DNA from: Noviherbaspirillum saxi
GTDB lineage: Bacteria; Pseudomonadota; Gammaproteobacteria; Burkholderiales; Burkholderiaceae_D
DNA: 64,000 bases
Assembly (NCBI RefSeq): GCF_003591035.1
Contig: NZ_QYUO01000001.1
Coordinates: 1 to 64,000 of the forward strand
Direction: 5' to 3'
Shown: positions 17,287-25,321 of the stretch, piece after piece
Numbering within the stretch: position 1 is the stretch's first letter
How the letters are laid out: the number at the start of each line of letters is the position of its first letter
Position numbers and translations under genes: made by a program
Notes under the pieces: generated by a model
The model's input: only the letters and a program-made list of their open reading frames with translations
What the model was told of the DNA's origin: nothing
The model's database searches: none

Positions 17287-17874
17287 ATGACCTATATCGA
17301 TTCCGAATTCCACCGTGACAAAGCCCGCTCGCTGCTCAACGATGCCGAACTGATTTTTGACGATGCCGCCGTGCAACGCGCAGTTGACGATGTCGCGCAA
17401 AAGCTGAACCAGCGCTTCGACAATGATGAAGGCGCGGCCTTTCCATTGGTGCTGGGCGTGATGGGCGGCGCGGTGGTGTTTTGCGGGCAGCTGCTGACGC
17501 GCCTGAAGTTTCCGCTCGAATTCGACTACATGCACGTCACCCGCTACGGCAGCAAGGACCAGGGTGGCAAGATCGAATGGAAAGTCATTCCCCGTTCGAA
17601 TGTCGAAGGACGCACGGTGATCGTGCTCGACGACATACTCGACGAAGGTGAAACCCTTGCCCACGTCAAGGAGCGTTTGCTGGAAATGGGCGCAGCTGAA
17701 GTGGTGCTCGCGGTCTTTGCCGACAAGAATATCGGCAAGGCCAAGCCGGTGACGGCCGACTACATCGGCCTGACGCTGCCGAACAAGTTCGTCGTTGGCT
17801 ATGGGATGGATGCCTATGGCTATTGGCGCAACCTGCCGAGTATCTGGGCAATCAAGACCGAGACCGGCGCTTGA
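17287..17874 (+). CDS. Purine phosphoribosyltransferase (hypoxanthine-guanine type)
   Basis: 195 residues of the type I phosphoribosyltransferase family. The PRPP-binding loop is VIVLDDILDEGETLAHV, the pyrophosphate loop region is GVMGGAVVFCGQLL, and the flexible loop is MHVTRYGSKDQGG. These fit hypoxanthine-guanine phosphoribosyltransferase, which salvages purine bases with PRPP. The gene is often annotated as hypoxanthine-guanine phosphoribosyltransferase in Burkholderiales. ATG 17287 is preceded by GAGGCGC; an ATG at 17272 is less well placed. It is monocistronic with a strong terminator. Confidence 0.88.
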   Translation: MTYIDSEFHRDKARSLLNDAELIFDDAAVQRAVDDVAQKLNQRFDNDEGAAFPLVLGVMGGAVVFCGQLLTRLKFPLEFDYMHVTRYGSKDQGGKIEWKVIPRSNVEGRTVIVLDDILDEGETLAHVKERLLEMGAAEVVLAVFADKNIGKAKPVTADYIGLTLPNKFVVGYGMDAYGYWRNLPSIWAIKTETGA

Positions 17875-17909
17875 CCCCGGTTTCAACAGACGCACACTGA
17901 AATAACCGT

Positions 17910-17950
17910 TCCCTCTGCGGCAGCAAGCCGCAGAGGGATTTTCATTTTAG
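17910..17950. terminator. Rho-independent terminator
   Basis: TCCCTCTGCGG (17910-17920) pairs perfectly with CCGCAGAGGGA (17928-17938), followed by TTTTCATTTT. It ends the phosphoribosyltransferase transcript and overlaps the stop end of the convergent nitronate monooxygenase gene. Confidence 0.92.
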
Positions 17951-18924
17951 ACGGCGATGCCGATCCGCTTCTTTGCCGCTACGTATTCAGCGCTCAGCTT
18001 TTCCATCACTTCCGGCACGGTCATCACGTGGTCCATCAGGCCGACGCCCTGGCCGGCGCCCCAGATATCGCGCCATGCCTTGGCCTTGCTGCCGCCACCG
18101 GAACCGAAGTTCATCTTCGTCTTGTCGGCTTCCGGCAGGTTGTCCGGATCGAGGCCTGCGGCGACGATGGACTTTCTCAGGTAGTTGCCATGCACACCGG
18201 TAAACAGGTTGGTGTAGATCACGTCAGCCGCCGCCGATTCCACGATGGCTTGGCGATACGCTTCATCGACATTCGACTCCTTGGTCGCCAACCAGCGTGA
18301 ACCGATATACGCGAAGTCCGCGCCCATCGCTTGCGCTGCCAGCACCGCATCGCCGGTCGCGATCGAACCAGACAAGGCGATCGGTCCCTTGAAGAACTTG
18401 CGTACTTCACCAACCAGCGCAAAAGGCGACAGTGCGCCCGCATGACCGCCGGCACCTGCGGCGACCAGGATCAAGCCATCGACGCCGGCTTCCAATGCCT
18501 TCTTTGCATGACGGATCGAGATCACATCGTGCAGCACAATGCCGCCGTAACTGTGGATCGCGTCGAGCATTTCCTTCGGCGGCGCGCGCAGGCTGGAAAT
18601 GATGATCGGGATCTGATGCTTGACACAGACTTCGACGTCATGCGCGAGGCGATCATTCGATTGGTGCACGATCTGGTTGACCGCGATCGGACCGACTTTC
18701 GCACCGGGATTGGCCTGCTTGTAGGCCTCGAGATCGGCCTGGATGTCGGTCAGCCAGGTATCGAGCAGTTCTGCCGGGCGCGCATTGAGCGCCGGGAAAG
18801 AACCGACGATGCCTGCCTTGCATTGCGCCTTGACCAGTTCCGGACCGCTGGCGATGAACATCGGCGAAGCGATGACGGGCAGGCTCAGGTTCTGCAATAC
18901 CGCCGGCAAATGATGGGTGCTCAT
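17947..18924 (-). CDS. Nitronate monooxygenase (2-nitropropane dioxygenase family)
   Basis: 325-residue FMN TIM-barrel enzyme that oxidises alkyl nitronates; natural substrates include propionate-3-nitronate. Seen are PVIASPMFIASGPELV at the N-terminus, HDVISIRHAKKALEAGVDGL, AAGAGGHAGALSPFAL (the family glycine/histidine loop) and GADFAYIGSRWLATKES in the phosphate-binding part. It is divergent from a TetR regulator (19076) with a small palindrome between them, so substrate-induced control is likely. The family also contains enzymes acting on fatty-acid intermediates, so the exact substrate is open. Confidence 0.9.
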   Translation of the reverse strand: MSTHHLPAVLQNLSLPVIASPMFIASGPELVKAQCKAGIVGSFPALNARPAELLDTWLTDIQADLEAYKQANPGAKVGPIAVNQIVHQSNDRLAHDVEVCVKHQIPIIISSLRAPPKEMLDAIHSYGGIVLHDVISIRHAKKALEAGVDGLILVAAGAGGHAGALSPFALVGEVRKFFKGPIALSGSIATGDAVLAAQAMGADFAYIGSRWLATKESNVDEAYRQAIVESAAADVIYTNLFTGVHGNYLRKSIVAAGLDPDNLPEADKTKMNFGSGGGSKAKAWRDIWGAGQGVGLMDHVMTVPEVMEKLSAEYVAAKKRIGIAV

Positions 18925-19042
18925 GAAGACTCCTTGGGTGGAGCGCCGGATCGATCCGGCGCGCTGTTTATGCGAGGCACATATCGACTGTAACGATAAA
19001 GCCGATTGCGTTTTTTTGAATTCTGTTTATGATGTTATCAGA

Positions 19043-19057
19043 AAAAACAATGTTTTT
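19043..19057. promoter_or_regulatory. Candidate TetR operator
   Basis: AAAAACA-A-TGTTTTT is a perfect inverted repeat (7-bp arms, 1-bp centre) in the 151-bp gap between the nitronate monooxygenase and the TetR gene, 19 bp before ATG 19076. Its place and symmetry suit autoregulation and control of the divergent gene. Confidence 0.5.
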
Positions 19058-19075
19058 GCAAAGCGGCTTTTGAAC

Positions 19076-19735
19076 ATGAAATCTAAAAAAACGCAGGTCG
19101 TCGATTTTCGCCAGGCCCAGGAAGCGCTGCGCGATACCTTGCGCCAAGGCATGCTGGATGCGGCCACACGCTTGCTGACCGAAGAAGGCCCCGCCGCGAT
19201 GACGGTCAGGCGTGTCGCCGATGCGGTGAATTGCTCGACCACGCTGCTGTATTCCTTGTTCGGCGGCAAGGATGGCCTGGCGAATGAACTGTATCTGGAA
19301 GGCTTCGCCCGCTTGAAAGCGGAATTCGCGCAAGCCGCGGCGCAGGCCTCGAAAAAGAAAACGGATACCGACGGCCTTGCGCCGCTGCTGTTGCATGCAC
19401 GTGTGTATCACGATTATGCAAAGCGCAATCCCAGCTATTACATGGTGATGTTTGGCGATGCCATTGCCGGCTTCGTGCCGCCGGTCGAATCGCGCAAGCA
19501 AGCGTGGGAATCGCTGGCGGTACTGATCGAGACGTTTGAAGAAGCGATGAAGAACGGCACGCTGCCGCCGTCCAATCCGACTGCTGCTGCACGCTTGTTG
19601 TGGGCGGCGATGCATGGTGCGGTCAGTCTGGAGTTGAAAGGGTATTACTTGAAGAGCGAGCGGGCGGATGAGTTGTTCAATGCGGCGGTGAATGCGGTGT
19701 TGCGGTCGTTGCGGGTGGGGGATGGGAGGGCTTAG
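19076..19735 (+). CDS. TetR/AcrR family regulator
   Basis: 219 residues. The HTH covers about 15-65: LDAATRLLTEEGPAAMTVRRVADAVNCSTTLLYSLFGGKDGLANELY, in which AMTVRRVADAVNCSTTLLY is the recognition unit. The C-terminal ligand and dimer domain begins near 85 and resembles the WHG/TetR_C type. ATG 19076 (MKSKKTQ) is chosen over an upstream frame that crosses the promoter region. It probably represses the divergent monooxygenase gene; the inducer is unknown. Confidence 0.88.
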   Translation: MKSKKTQVVDFRQAQEALRDTLRQGMLDAATRLLTEEGPAAMTVRRVADAVNCSTTLLYSLFGGKDGLANELYLEGFARLKAEFAQAAAQASKKKTDTDGLAPLLLHARVYHDYAKRNPSYYMVMFGDAIAGFVPPVESRKQAWESLAVLIETFEEAMKNGTLPPSNPTAAARLLWAAMHGAVSLELKGYYLKSERADELFNAAVNAVLRSLRVGDGRA

Positions 19736-19746
19736 CAGACTTATCC

Positions 19747-19809
19747 GCTGGTTCAACCGCATCACCCCCATCCTAGCCTTCCCCCTGCAAGGGGGAAGGG
19801 ACCGTGCGG
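19747..19809. repeat. CCTTCCCCCT-type palindromic repeat, copy 3
   Basis: Contains CAACCGCATCACCCCCATCC and then CCTTCCCCCTGCAAGGGGGA AGGG in a perfect stem-loop. The CGCATCACCCCCA tract also appears in the compound copies at 38281 and 42936. It directly follows the TetR stop and may end its transcript. Confidence 0.8.
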
Positions 19810-19883
19810 CGCCAGGTGGTAGGCCGAAGCACTTGACTACCGTTGCGCTTAGAGGCTTTAGTAGTTCCCCTTCTGCCGACGCC

Positions 19884-19972
19884 AAAAGATTGCAGCATTA
19901 AGCGGAAAAAGAAGCGCAGTTGTCTGAGCCGAAGGCGAGTTCTGCGCTTCCCGCTTGATGCTGCAATCTTTT
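19884..19972. repeat. Large inverted repeat, 22-bp arms
   Basis: AAAAGATTGCAGCATTAAGC (from 19884) pairs with GCTTGATGCTGCAATCTTTT (to 19972) with one mismatch in the first 20, and further inside AAGCGCAG pairs with CTGCGCTT. It sits in the 400-bp non-coding gap between TetR and the dienoyl-CoA isomerase gene. Confidence 0.8.
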
Positions 19973-19989
19973 GGGAACCCCGCAGGGGC

Positions 19990-20110
19990 GCGGCAGTAGG
20001 GTCGCCTTTCTTTGCTTACTTTCTTTGGCGAAGCAAAGAAAGTAAGTGGCCCGCCGGGGCCAGTCCCGGCAAGCCACCACGAAGAAACACCAGCCCAGAA
20101 TCACCGAAGA
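19990..20110. repeat. Dispersed repeat with CTTACTTTCTTTG hairpin
   Basis: CTTACTTTCTTTG (20015-20027) pairs perfectly with CAAAGAAAGTAAG (20034-20046), followed by TGGCCCGCCGGGGCCA. This composite tract is, from general knowledge, a common repeat next to C/G-rich stems in beta- and gammaproteobacterial genomes. No open frame crosses it plausibly. Confidence 0.7.
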
Positions 20111-20135
20111 GAAAACATAACAAAGGAGACCAGCA

Positions 20136-20993
20136 ATGCAATACAAATGCCTCACCCTAACCATCACCAACAAAATCGCCCACCTAACCCTAAACCGCCC
20201 CACCACCCTCAACACCATGCACCCGGTCCTCTGGCGCGAACTCACCCACGCCCTCACCACTTTGCAGCGCGAAGCTTCCGCCAGAGCCTTAGTCATCTCG
20301 TCCACCGGAAAACACTTCACCGCCGGCATGGCGCTCGACGTCTTCGGCGCCGACAGCGGCATCACCCTCAACGACACCACCGCGTCCGGCCGCGCCAACA
20401 TCCATCCGCAACTAAGCGACATGCAACAGGCATTCACCCTGATCGAGCAATTGCGCATGCCGGTGATCGCCGCGATCCAGGGCGGCTGCATCGGCGGCGG
20501 CGTCGACATGGTCAGCGCCTGCGATATCCGCCTCGCGACCGCCGATGCTTTCTTCTGCATCCAGGAAATCAATATCGGCATGACCGCCGATCTCGGCACG
20601 CTGCAACGGCTGCCCAAGCTGATTCCCGAAGGCATCGTGCATGAAATGGCCTACACCGGCCGCCGCTTGCCGGCACAACGCGCGCTCGCGGTCGGTTTGG
20701 TCAATGAAGTATTCGACACGCAGCAGACAATGCTGGAAGCCGCACTGCAGATGGCGCGCGAAATTGCCGAAAAGCCACCAGTGGCGATCTGGGGCAGCAA
20801 GCAGGCAATCCACTATGCACGCGATCATTCGACCCACGATGCCTTGCAGCAGATGGGCTGGCTGCAATCGGGCATCTGGCAGACCGGCAATCTGGTCGAA
20901 GCCTTCACGGCCAAACAGCAGGGACGCGCGCCGCAATTTGACGATCTGGCGCCGCTGCATGCATTCGATGAAGGCAAGTACGAATTGAAATAA
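20136..20993 (+). CDS. Delta3,5-Delta2,4-dienoyl-CoA isomerase (ECH1-like crotonase)
   Basis: 285 residues of the crotonase fold. The oxyanion-hole segments are GKHFTAGMALDVFG and QGGCIGGGVDMVSACDIRLA. The segment DAFFCIQEINIGMTADLGTL keeps the Asp (SACDIR), Glu (QEINIG) and Asp (TADLG) positions of dienoyl-CoA isomerase ECH1, which separates it from simple hydratases. It shifts double bonds of 3,5-dienoyl-CoA so that odd-position unsaturated fatty acids can enter beta-oxidation. AAAGGAGACCAGCA precedes ATG 20136. The first 25 codons are unusually C-rich. The 2,4-dienoyl-CoA reductase-like gene follows by 52 bp. Confidence 0.85.
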   Translation: MQYKCLTLTITNKIAHLTLNRPTTLNTMHPVLWRELTHALTTLQREASARALVISSTGKHFTAGMALDVFGADSGITLNDTTASGRANIHPQLSDMQQAFTLIEQLRMPVIAAIQGGCIGGGVDMVSACDIRLATADAFFCIQEINIGMTADLGTLQRLPKLIPEGIVHEMAYTGRRLPAQRALAVGLVNEVFDTQQTMLEAALQMAREIAEKPPVAIWGSKQAIHYARDHSTHDALQQMGWLQSGIWQTGNLVEAFTAKQQGRAPQFDDLAPLHAFDEGKYELK

Positions 20994-21001
20994 CCCGCAC
21001 C

Positions 21002-21028
21002 CGCATTTTCCGCATTTTCCGCATTTTC
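21002..21028. repeat. Three tandem copies of a 9-bp unit
   Basis: CGCATTTTC is repeated three times exactly, just before the AAGGAG ribosome site of the next gene. Probably slippage-prone spacer; a length change would alter only the untranslated leader. Confidence 0.85.
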
Positions 21029-21045
21029 ACAATAAGGAGACGATC

Positions 21046-21948
21046 ATGTTTGAACCGAAACTCATGCAAGGCAAACGCATCCTGGTCACCGGCGGCGGCA
21101 CCGGCCTCGGCCGCGCGATGGCGGAAAAATACCTGTCGCTCGGCGCCGACATCTACATCTGCGGCCGCCGCAAGCCGGTCTGCGACGAGACCGCGCAGGA
21201 AATGATGGCGGCCCATGGCGGCAGCGTCAAAACCTTCGGCATCGATATCCGTGACGCCGCCGCGGTCGACGACATGGTCGAACAGATTTTTGCGGAAGGT
21301 CCGCTGACCGGCCTGGTCAACAATGCGGCCGGCAATTTCATTTCACCGACATCGGCGCTGTCGCCGCGCGGTTTCGATGCGATCGCCAATATCGTGATGC
21401 ACGGTACCTTTTATGTCACGCACGCGGTCGGCCGGCGCTGGGTCGAGATGGCGGCCAAGGGACAATGGAAACCGGAAGACGGCTACCGCAGCGTCGTGTC
21501 CATCATCGTTACCTGGGTATTGAACGGCGGCCCCTTCGTGGTGCCTTCATCGATGAGCAAAGCCGCGATCCATGCGATGACGATGTCGCTCGCCACCGAA
21601 TGGGCGCAGTATGGCATTCGCTTGAACGCGATCGGTCCGGGCGAAATTCCGACCGAAGGCATGAGCAAGCGCCTCAATCCCGGCGAAGCGCCCGGCGCCC
21701 GTTCCGCGAAAATCAATCCGATGGGTCGCGCAGGCAAGATGGAAGAGTTGCAAAACCTGGCGACTTTCCTGATGAGCAATGGCTGCGACTGGCTGACCGG
21801 CCAGGCGATCATGATGGACGGCGGCAATCATCTGGCGACCGGCGGCAATTTCTATGAATTGCGTTCCTGGTCCGAGCAGCAATGGAAAGATGCGCGCGAC
21901 CGCATCGAGGAGCAAAACAAGAAGGATCGGGAACAGCGCACCACCTGA
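21046..21948 (+). CDS. 2,4-dienoyl-CoA reductase-type short-chain dehydrogenase
   Basis: 300 residues. The NADP site is ILVTGGGTGLGRAMAEKY with GRRK after strand 2, then NNAAGNFISP. The active site lacks the usual Tyr-x-x-x-Lys: the sequence reads PFVVPSSMSKAAIHAMTMSL, as in mitochondrial and bacterial DECR-type reductases, where Lys is kept and Tyr is not. WAQYGIRLNAIGPGEIPTEG also matches DECR. It reduces 2,4-dienoyl-CoA with NADPH. Strong AAGGAGACGATC before ATG 21046. It forms a pair with the upstream dienoyl-CoA isomerase, together handling polyunsaturated acyl-CoAs. Confidence 0.87.
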   Translation: MFEPKLMQGKRILVTGGGTGLGRAMAEKYLSLGADIYICGRRKPVCDETAQEMMAAHGGSVKTFGIDIRDAAAVDDMVEQIFAEGPLTGLVNNAAGNFISPTSALSPRGFDAIANIVMHGTFYVTHAVGRRWVEMAAKGQWKPEDGYRSVVSIIVTWVLNGGPFVVPSSMSKAAIHAMTMSLATEWAQYGIRLNAIGPGEIPTEGMSKRLNPGEAPGARSAKINPMGRAGKMEELQNLATFLMSNGCDWLTGQAIMMDGGNHLATGGNFYELRSWSEQQWKDARDRIEEQNKKDREQRTT

Positions 21949-21997
21949 TACAGCGAATACAGTGCAGCGGATCGGCAGGCAAGGCCTGCTGATCCTT

Positions 21998-22906
21998 TCA
22001 GTTCCGATCCAGCAGCGCCCCGTCCCTGACCTCGGCCGCCCCCGCCTTTACCAGCTGATCGACCGCCCATTGCGCAAGCGCTGTTTCGTCTTTGTGCAAG
22101 AAGCGGCGATTCGATTCGCGGAACAGATACATGTCGGCCAACAATCGCGGCACCTCGGCCAGCGGCAGGTGTTGTTTTTCCAGCAACAGGAATTTCAGCA
22201 AGACCTTGACCGCATTCTGCGCATTGCGCGCCGGATCGGCGGCGAAGTAATCGAGCCGCGAATAAGCGGTAGCCAATGCCTTGCCGATGTCGGTAAACGG
22301 TGCCCCGTGGCCGGGGATCACCTGCTTCACATCGAGCGATGCGATCATGTCCAGCGTTGCGCGCACTTCCGCGAATCCTGATTCGCCTTCCAGTTCCGGA
22401 AACACCACGCCGAAGCCATGCTCCCATAAGGCATCGGCGGAAATCAGGATGCCTTCGTCGGGACAAAAGAACACCAGCGAATGCGGGTCATGCCCCGGCG
22501 CGCCCAGCACCTGCCATCGCAAATCGCCCAGCGTGATCACGTCGCCTGGCGTCAATGTGTCATCGAACGCAAAGCGCTCGCATTGCTGCCCGGTTGCTTC
22601 GTAGGTCAGTTCGTCTTCATTCCAGGAGCGTACCTTGGCCGCTTCGGCGGCCGGAATCGCAGTGCGGCATTTAAAGCGCCGCTGCAGGGCGGCGTTGCCG
22701 CCGCAATGGTCGGAATGCAAATGCGTGTTGAGCAAGCGGTCCAGCGGACGTCCCTGCAGCGCATGCTCGACCAGCGTCACGGTTTGCGCGGCATGCGTTG
22801 CATAACCGCTATCCACCAGCGCGGTGCCGTCACGGCCGGTAAACAGAATATTGTTCGACGATAGCCAGCCGCGCTCGAACACTTGCATGCTTGCAGGCAG
22901 TTTCAT
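21998..22906 (-). CDS. Metallo-beta-lactamase fold hydrolase
   Basis: 302 residues. The zinc motif is THLHSDHCGG, with further ligands in GAPGHDPHSLVFF, DALWEHG and IPGHGAPF, the glyoxalase II-like arrangement. Start ATG 22906 overlaps the stop of the upstream gene (ATGA), giving translational coupling; longer N-termini would run inside that gene. The C-terminal helical part (LLKFLLLEKQHLPLAEV) resembles MBL-fold proteins often annotated as thioesterase or lactonase-like. Substrate unknown. Confidence 0.87.
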   Translation of the reverse strand: MKLPASMQVFERGWLSSNNILFTGRDGTALVDSGYATHAAQTVTLVEHALQGRPLDRLLNTHLHSDHCGGNAALQRRFKCRTAIPAAEAAKVRSWNEDELTYEATGQQCERFAFDDTLTPGDVITLGDLRWQVLGAPGHDPHSLVFFCPDEGILISADALWEHGFGVVFPELEGESGFAEVRATLDMIASLDVKQVIPGHGAPFTDIGKALATAYSRLDYFAADPARNAQNAVKVLLKFLLLEKQHLPLAEVPRLLADMYLFRESNRRFLHKDETALAQWAVDQLVKAGAAEVRDGALLDRN

Positions 22907-23352
22907 TTCTTTGCCTGGAAAGCGACTGAAATTCTGGCGAACTCGACCAGGAGGGCTTGCGAGCCGCCGTTGAAGGTGGTGAATGTATTCCCTGCGCGTA
23001 CGATCAGGCGCGGCGGGAAGATCGCCGACAGGAAAGGGATGCCAATCAGTTTCGCACTGTGGACGTTGCTCCATTCGACATGGCGGTTGTACATCCAGTA
23101 CTGGGTGATGCCCTTATCGTCAATCGTGACAGTGGAACGCAAAAACCAGTAATAGCTGAACAGCAGCATCAGCCCCGCACCGGCCAGCAAAGCCTTGACG
23201 CCGAACCCGTATTCCGAGAGCGGGAAGCGTAGCGCAATATTCGCTCCATATACAGCCACCAGGGCCGTGATAACAGTGGCGACAAACTTGAACCACAGGC
23301 CATATGCGGGGCCGCTTACGGTGTGCTGCGGCTTGTAGAAATTGGGTGTCAT
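22903..23352 (-). CDS. Small membrane protein with two transmembrane segments
   Basis: 149 residues. Two hydrophobic segments (about 22-42 and 52-71, the second GAGLMLLFSYYWFL) are followed by a cytosolic region with alternating strands (TVTIDDKGITQYWM, PPRLIVRAGNTFTTFNGG) that looks like a PH-like/YcxB-type fold. Function unknown. It ends in ATGA overlap with the MBL-fold gene and starts 3 nt after the next upstream gene's stop region, so it is in a tight operon. Confidence 0.8.
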   Translation of the reverse strand: MTPNFYKPQHTVSGPAYGLWFKFVATVITALVAVYGANIALRFPLSEYGFGVKALLAGAGLMLLFSYYWFLRSTVTIDDKGITQYWMYNRHVEWSNVHSAKLIGIPFLSAIFPPRLIVRAGNTFTTFNGGSQALLVEFARISVAFQAKK

Positions 23353-23355
23353 TGT

Positions 23356-23982
23356 TTATCTGTTACGTTGCACGCCTTGCGGCACCTGTGCGGCATGGCG
23401 AAAGGGTTCGGACTGGAAGAAGGAATCGCCATTCAGATAGGCGGCCAGCATGTCGGTCGAATCCAGTCCCCAGAAGCGACGATTATCCACCACCGCGGTT
23501 GGGACGCCAAACACGCCGGCCGCAATCGCCTGCTCGCCGTTGCTGCGCAACTGCTGCTTGACTTCGGGCGCATCGAGCATCTCGGGCGTCGCGCCCATTT
23601 CCTGCAGCAAGCCGGCGAAGCTGTCGGTATCCGCAGGCAGCCTGCCTTCGCGCCAGACCCAGCGGAACAGTCTTTGCACGACGGGCGGCGTGGCGCCGAG
23701 CGCGATGCACAGGCGCAGCAGTGGCAAGGGATTGAACGGATGCTGCGCCGGCATCGTCATCGGGATGCCATGCTTGTGCGCCAGCCAGAGGCAATGCTCG
23801 TACGTCCATTGGCGCTTGGGCACGATTTCAGCCGGTCCCTTGTTGTCCCAATGCCCGAGCAAGGCGGCGAACAGCACCGGCTTGAGCGTGAGCTTTGCGT
23901 CGGCCGGCAGTGTGTGCAGCAGTTCTGCCTGCAGGTAGGAAAAGGGCGAAATGAAATCGAAGTACCAGTCGATCTGATGCAT
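23356..23982 (-). CDS. 2-hydroxychromene-2-carboxylate isomerase (DsbA/kappa GST fold)
   Basis: 208 residues. The thioredoxin-like start IDWYFDFISPFSYLQAELL has Ser-Pro-Phe-Ser in place of the Cys motif, as in HCCA isomerases and kappa-class glutathione transferases. The cis-Pro segment is GVFGVPTAVVDNRRFWG. The known reaction is a glutathione-dependent isomerisation in naphthalene degradation, but most homologues outside such pathways have unknown substrates. ATG 23982 (MHQIDWYF) follows CAGGAGTTTCGTC; an in-frame extension upstream is rejected. Confidence 0.88.
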   Translation of the reverse strand: MHQIDWYFDFISPFSYLQAELLHTLPADAKLTLKPVLFAALLGHWDNKGPAEIVPKRQWTYEHCLWLAHKHGIPMTMPAQHPFNPLPLLRLCIALGATPPVVQRLFRWVWREGRLPADTDSFAGLLQEMGATPEMLDAPEVKQQLRSNGEQAIAAGVFGVPTAVVDNRRFWGLDSTDMLAAYLNGDSFFQSEPFRHAAQVPQGVQRNR

Positions 23983-24005
23983 GACGAAACTCCTGCTGCC
24001 GGTTG

Positions 24006-24206
24006 CTAAAAAACGGCGTGTTGCCGTCGTCGTATCTCTATCCACACCGCGCGCTTCGCCTCTTCGGTCGAAGTGCTCCATTTCACGATTTCATCGATGG
24101 TGCGAAAGCATCCTTCGCACAAGCCGGTCTGCGTATCCATCTTGCAGATATTGATGCATGGCGAAGGCACTTTGCCCATGTCGCTGGAGGGATCGTACTC
24201 GACCAT
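24006..24206 (-). CDS. DUF1289 family protein
   Basis: 66 residues. Four cysteines in SPCINICKMDTQTGLCEGCF are the DUF1289 pattern, likely a small metal or Fe-S site. ATG 24206 overlaps the TGA of the upstream gene (TGATG). Members are short bacterial proteins of unknown role, often next to deacylase or isomerase genes as here. Confidence 0.9.
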   Translation of the reverse strand: MVEYDPSSDMGKVPSPCINICKMDTQTGLCEGCFRTIDEIVKWSTSTEEAKRAVWIEIRRRQHAVF

Positions 24207-24709
24207 CACGCCGCTTCCGATTGACTACGCAATGCGACATCGACCACCGGGGCGCCGGTCATCGCCTGCAGCTGCGCCGGCGTCAGGTTGAATACCGCAT
24301 GCGGATGGCCGGCCGCGGCCCAGACGCTGGGCAATTGCATCAGGTCGGCATCGATCAGCATCACGGTCTTGTCGACATGGCCGACCGGGCATACGCCGCC
24401 GATCGCATAACCGATCCGGGTCTTGACGAATTTAGCATCGGCACGGCCGAGCGGACCGACGATCGCCGCCACCTTGTGCTCGTCAACCCGGTTCGCGCCG
24501 CTGGCGACCACCATCACCGCCGCGTCATCGGACAGGCGGCGGAATACGATCGACTTGGCGATTTCGGCAACGCTGCAGCCGAGTCCGGCAGCGGCTTCGG
24601 CCGAAGTCTTGCCGGTTTCCGGCAGCATCACCACCGGCTTGTCGTGGCCCAGCGTGACCAGCAGATCGGCCACGCGCTGCGCGGTGTCGGGAAGTGTTGT
24701 TGTGTTCAT
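24206..24709 (-). CDS. YbaK/EbsC-type aminoacyl-tRNA deacylase
   Basis: 167 residues. The YbaK fold is shown by GCSVAEIAKSIVFRR (with the conserved Lys), VVASGANRVDEHKVAAIVG, IGYAIGGVCPVGH and the C-terminal NAVF-like HAVFNLTPAQLQAMTGAPV. Enzymes of this family hydrolyse mischarged tRNAs such as Cys-tRNA(Pro). ATG 24709 overlaps the upstream stop (ATGA); the N-terminal extension before it is unlikely. This member is of the YeaK/ProX-like group by size; exact tRNA substrate is not clear. Confidence 0.88.
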   Translation of the reverse strand: MNTTTLPDTAQRVADLLVTLGHDKPVVMLPETGKTSAEAAAGLGCSVAEIAKSIVFRRLSDDAAVMVVASGANRVDEHKVAAIVGPLGRADAKFVKTRIGYAIGGVCPVGHVDKTVMLIDADLMQLPSVWAAAGHPHAVFNLTPAQLQAMTGAPVVDVALRSQSEAA

Positions 24710-25299
24710 TGTGCGTTCAATATCGATTGGATGCGCCGCCGCAGTTCCGGCAACACGTCTTGCTCGAACCACGGATGGGTGGTGAACCAGTAACGGTTGC
24801 GCGGGCTCGGGTGCGGCAACGGCAGGTAATACGGCAAATACTCGCGGTATGCCGCGACGGTTTCGGTCAGCGTCGGCTTGCCATTGTCGCGCAAATAAAA
24901 TTCCTGCGCATACCGCCCGATCAGCAAGGTCAGTTGCACTTCCGGCATCGCTTCAAGCAAGGGTGCATGCCATGCCGGCGCACATTCCGGCCGTGGCGGC
25001 AGATCGCCGTTGCGGCCCTTGCCCGGATAGCAGAATGCGGTCGGCACGATGGCGACCCGCCCCGGATCGTAAAAGTCTTCGCGCGACAGTTGCAGCCAGG
25101 TGCGCAGGCGGTCGCCGGACGGATCGTTCCAGGGAATGCCGGTGTCATGCACCTTGCGACCCGGCGCCTGCCCGACGATCAGCAAGCGTGCGCCCGCGCC
25201 GGCCTGCACTACCGGACGCGGGCCATGCGGCAGATGCATGGCGCAGCGCTGGCATGCGCCGATTTCGGATAACAGCAAGGGAAGCCGCTTGTCATTCAT
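24706..25299 (-). CDS. Uracil-DNA glycosylase family protein with Fe-S cysteines
   Basis: 197 residues. The glycosylase motifs are VGQAPGRKVHDTGIPWNDPSG and the C-terminal LPHPSPRNR. Four cysteines (CQRC near the N-terminus, AFCYPG and PECAPAW) match the [4Fe-4S] cluster of family 4/5 enzymes. It would remove uracil or related bases from DNA. Motif 1 differs from the classic GEAPG of family 4 by Gln, so base specificity is uncertain. ATG 25299 is chosen because it leaves a 22-bp gap to the HMG-CoA lyase gene; longer starts overlap it. Confidence 0.82.
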   Translation of the reverse strand: MNDKRLPLLLSEIGACQRCAMHLPHGPRPVVQAGAGARLLIVGQAPGRKVHDTGIPWNDPSGDRLRTWLQLSREDFYDPGRVAIVPTAFCYPGKGRNGDLPPRPECAPAWHAPLLEAMPEVQLTLLIGRYAQEFYLRDNGKPTLTETVAAYREYLPYYLPLPHPSPRNRYWFTTHPWFEQDVLPELRRRIQSILNAQ

Positions 25300-25321
25300 T
25301 CCTGTTCGCGACGCTTGCTTT

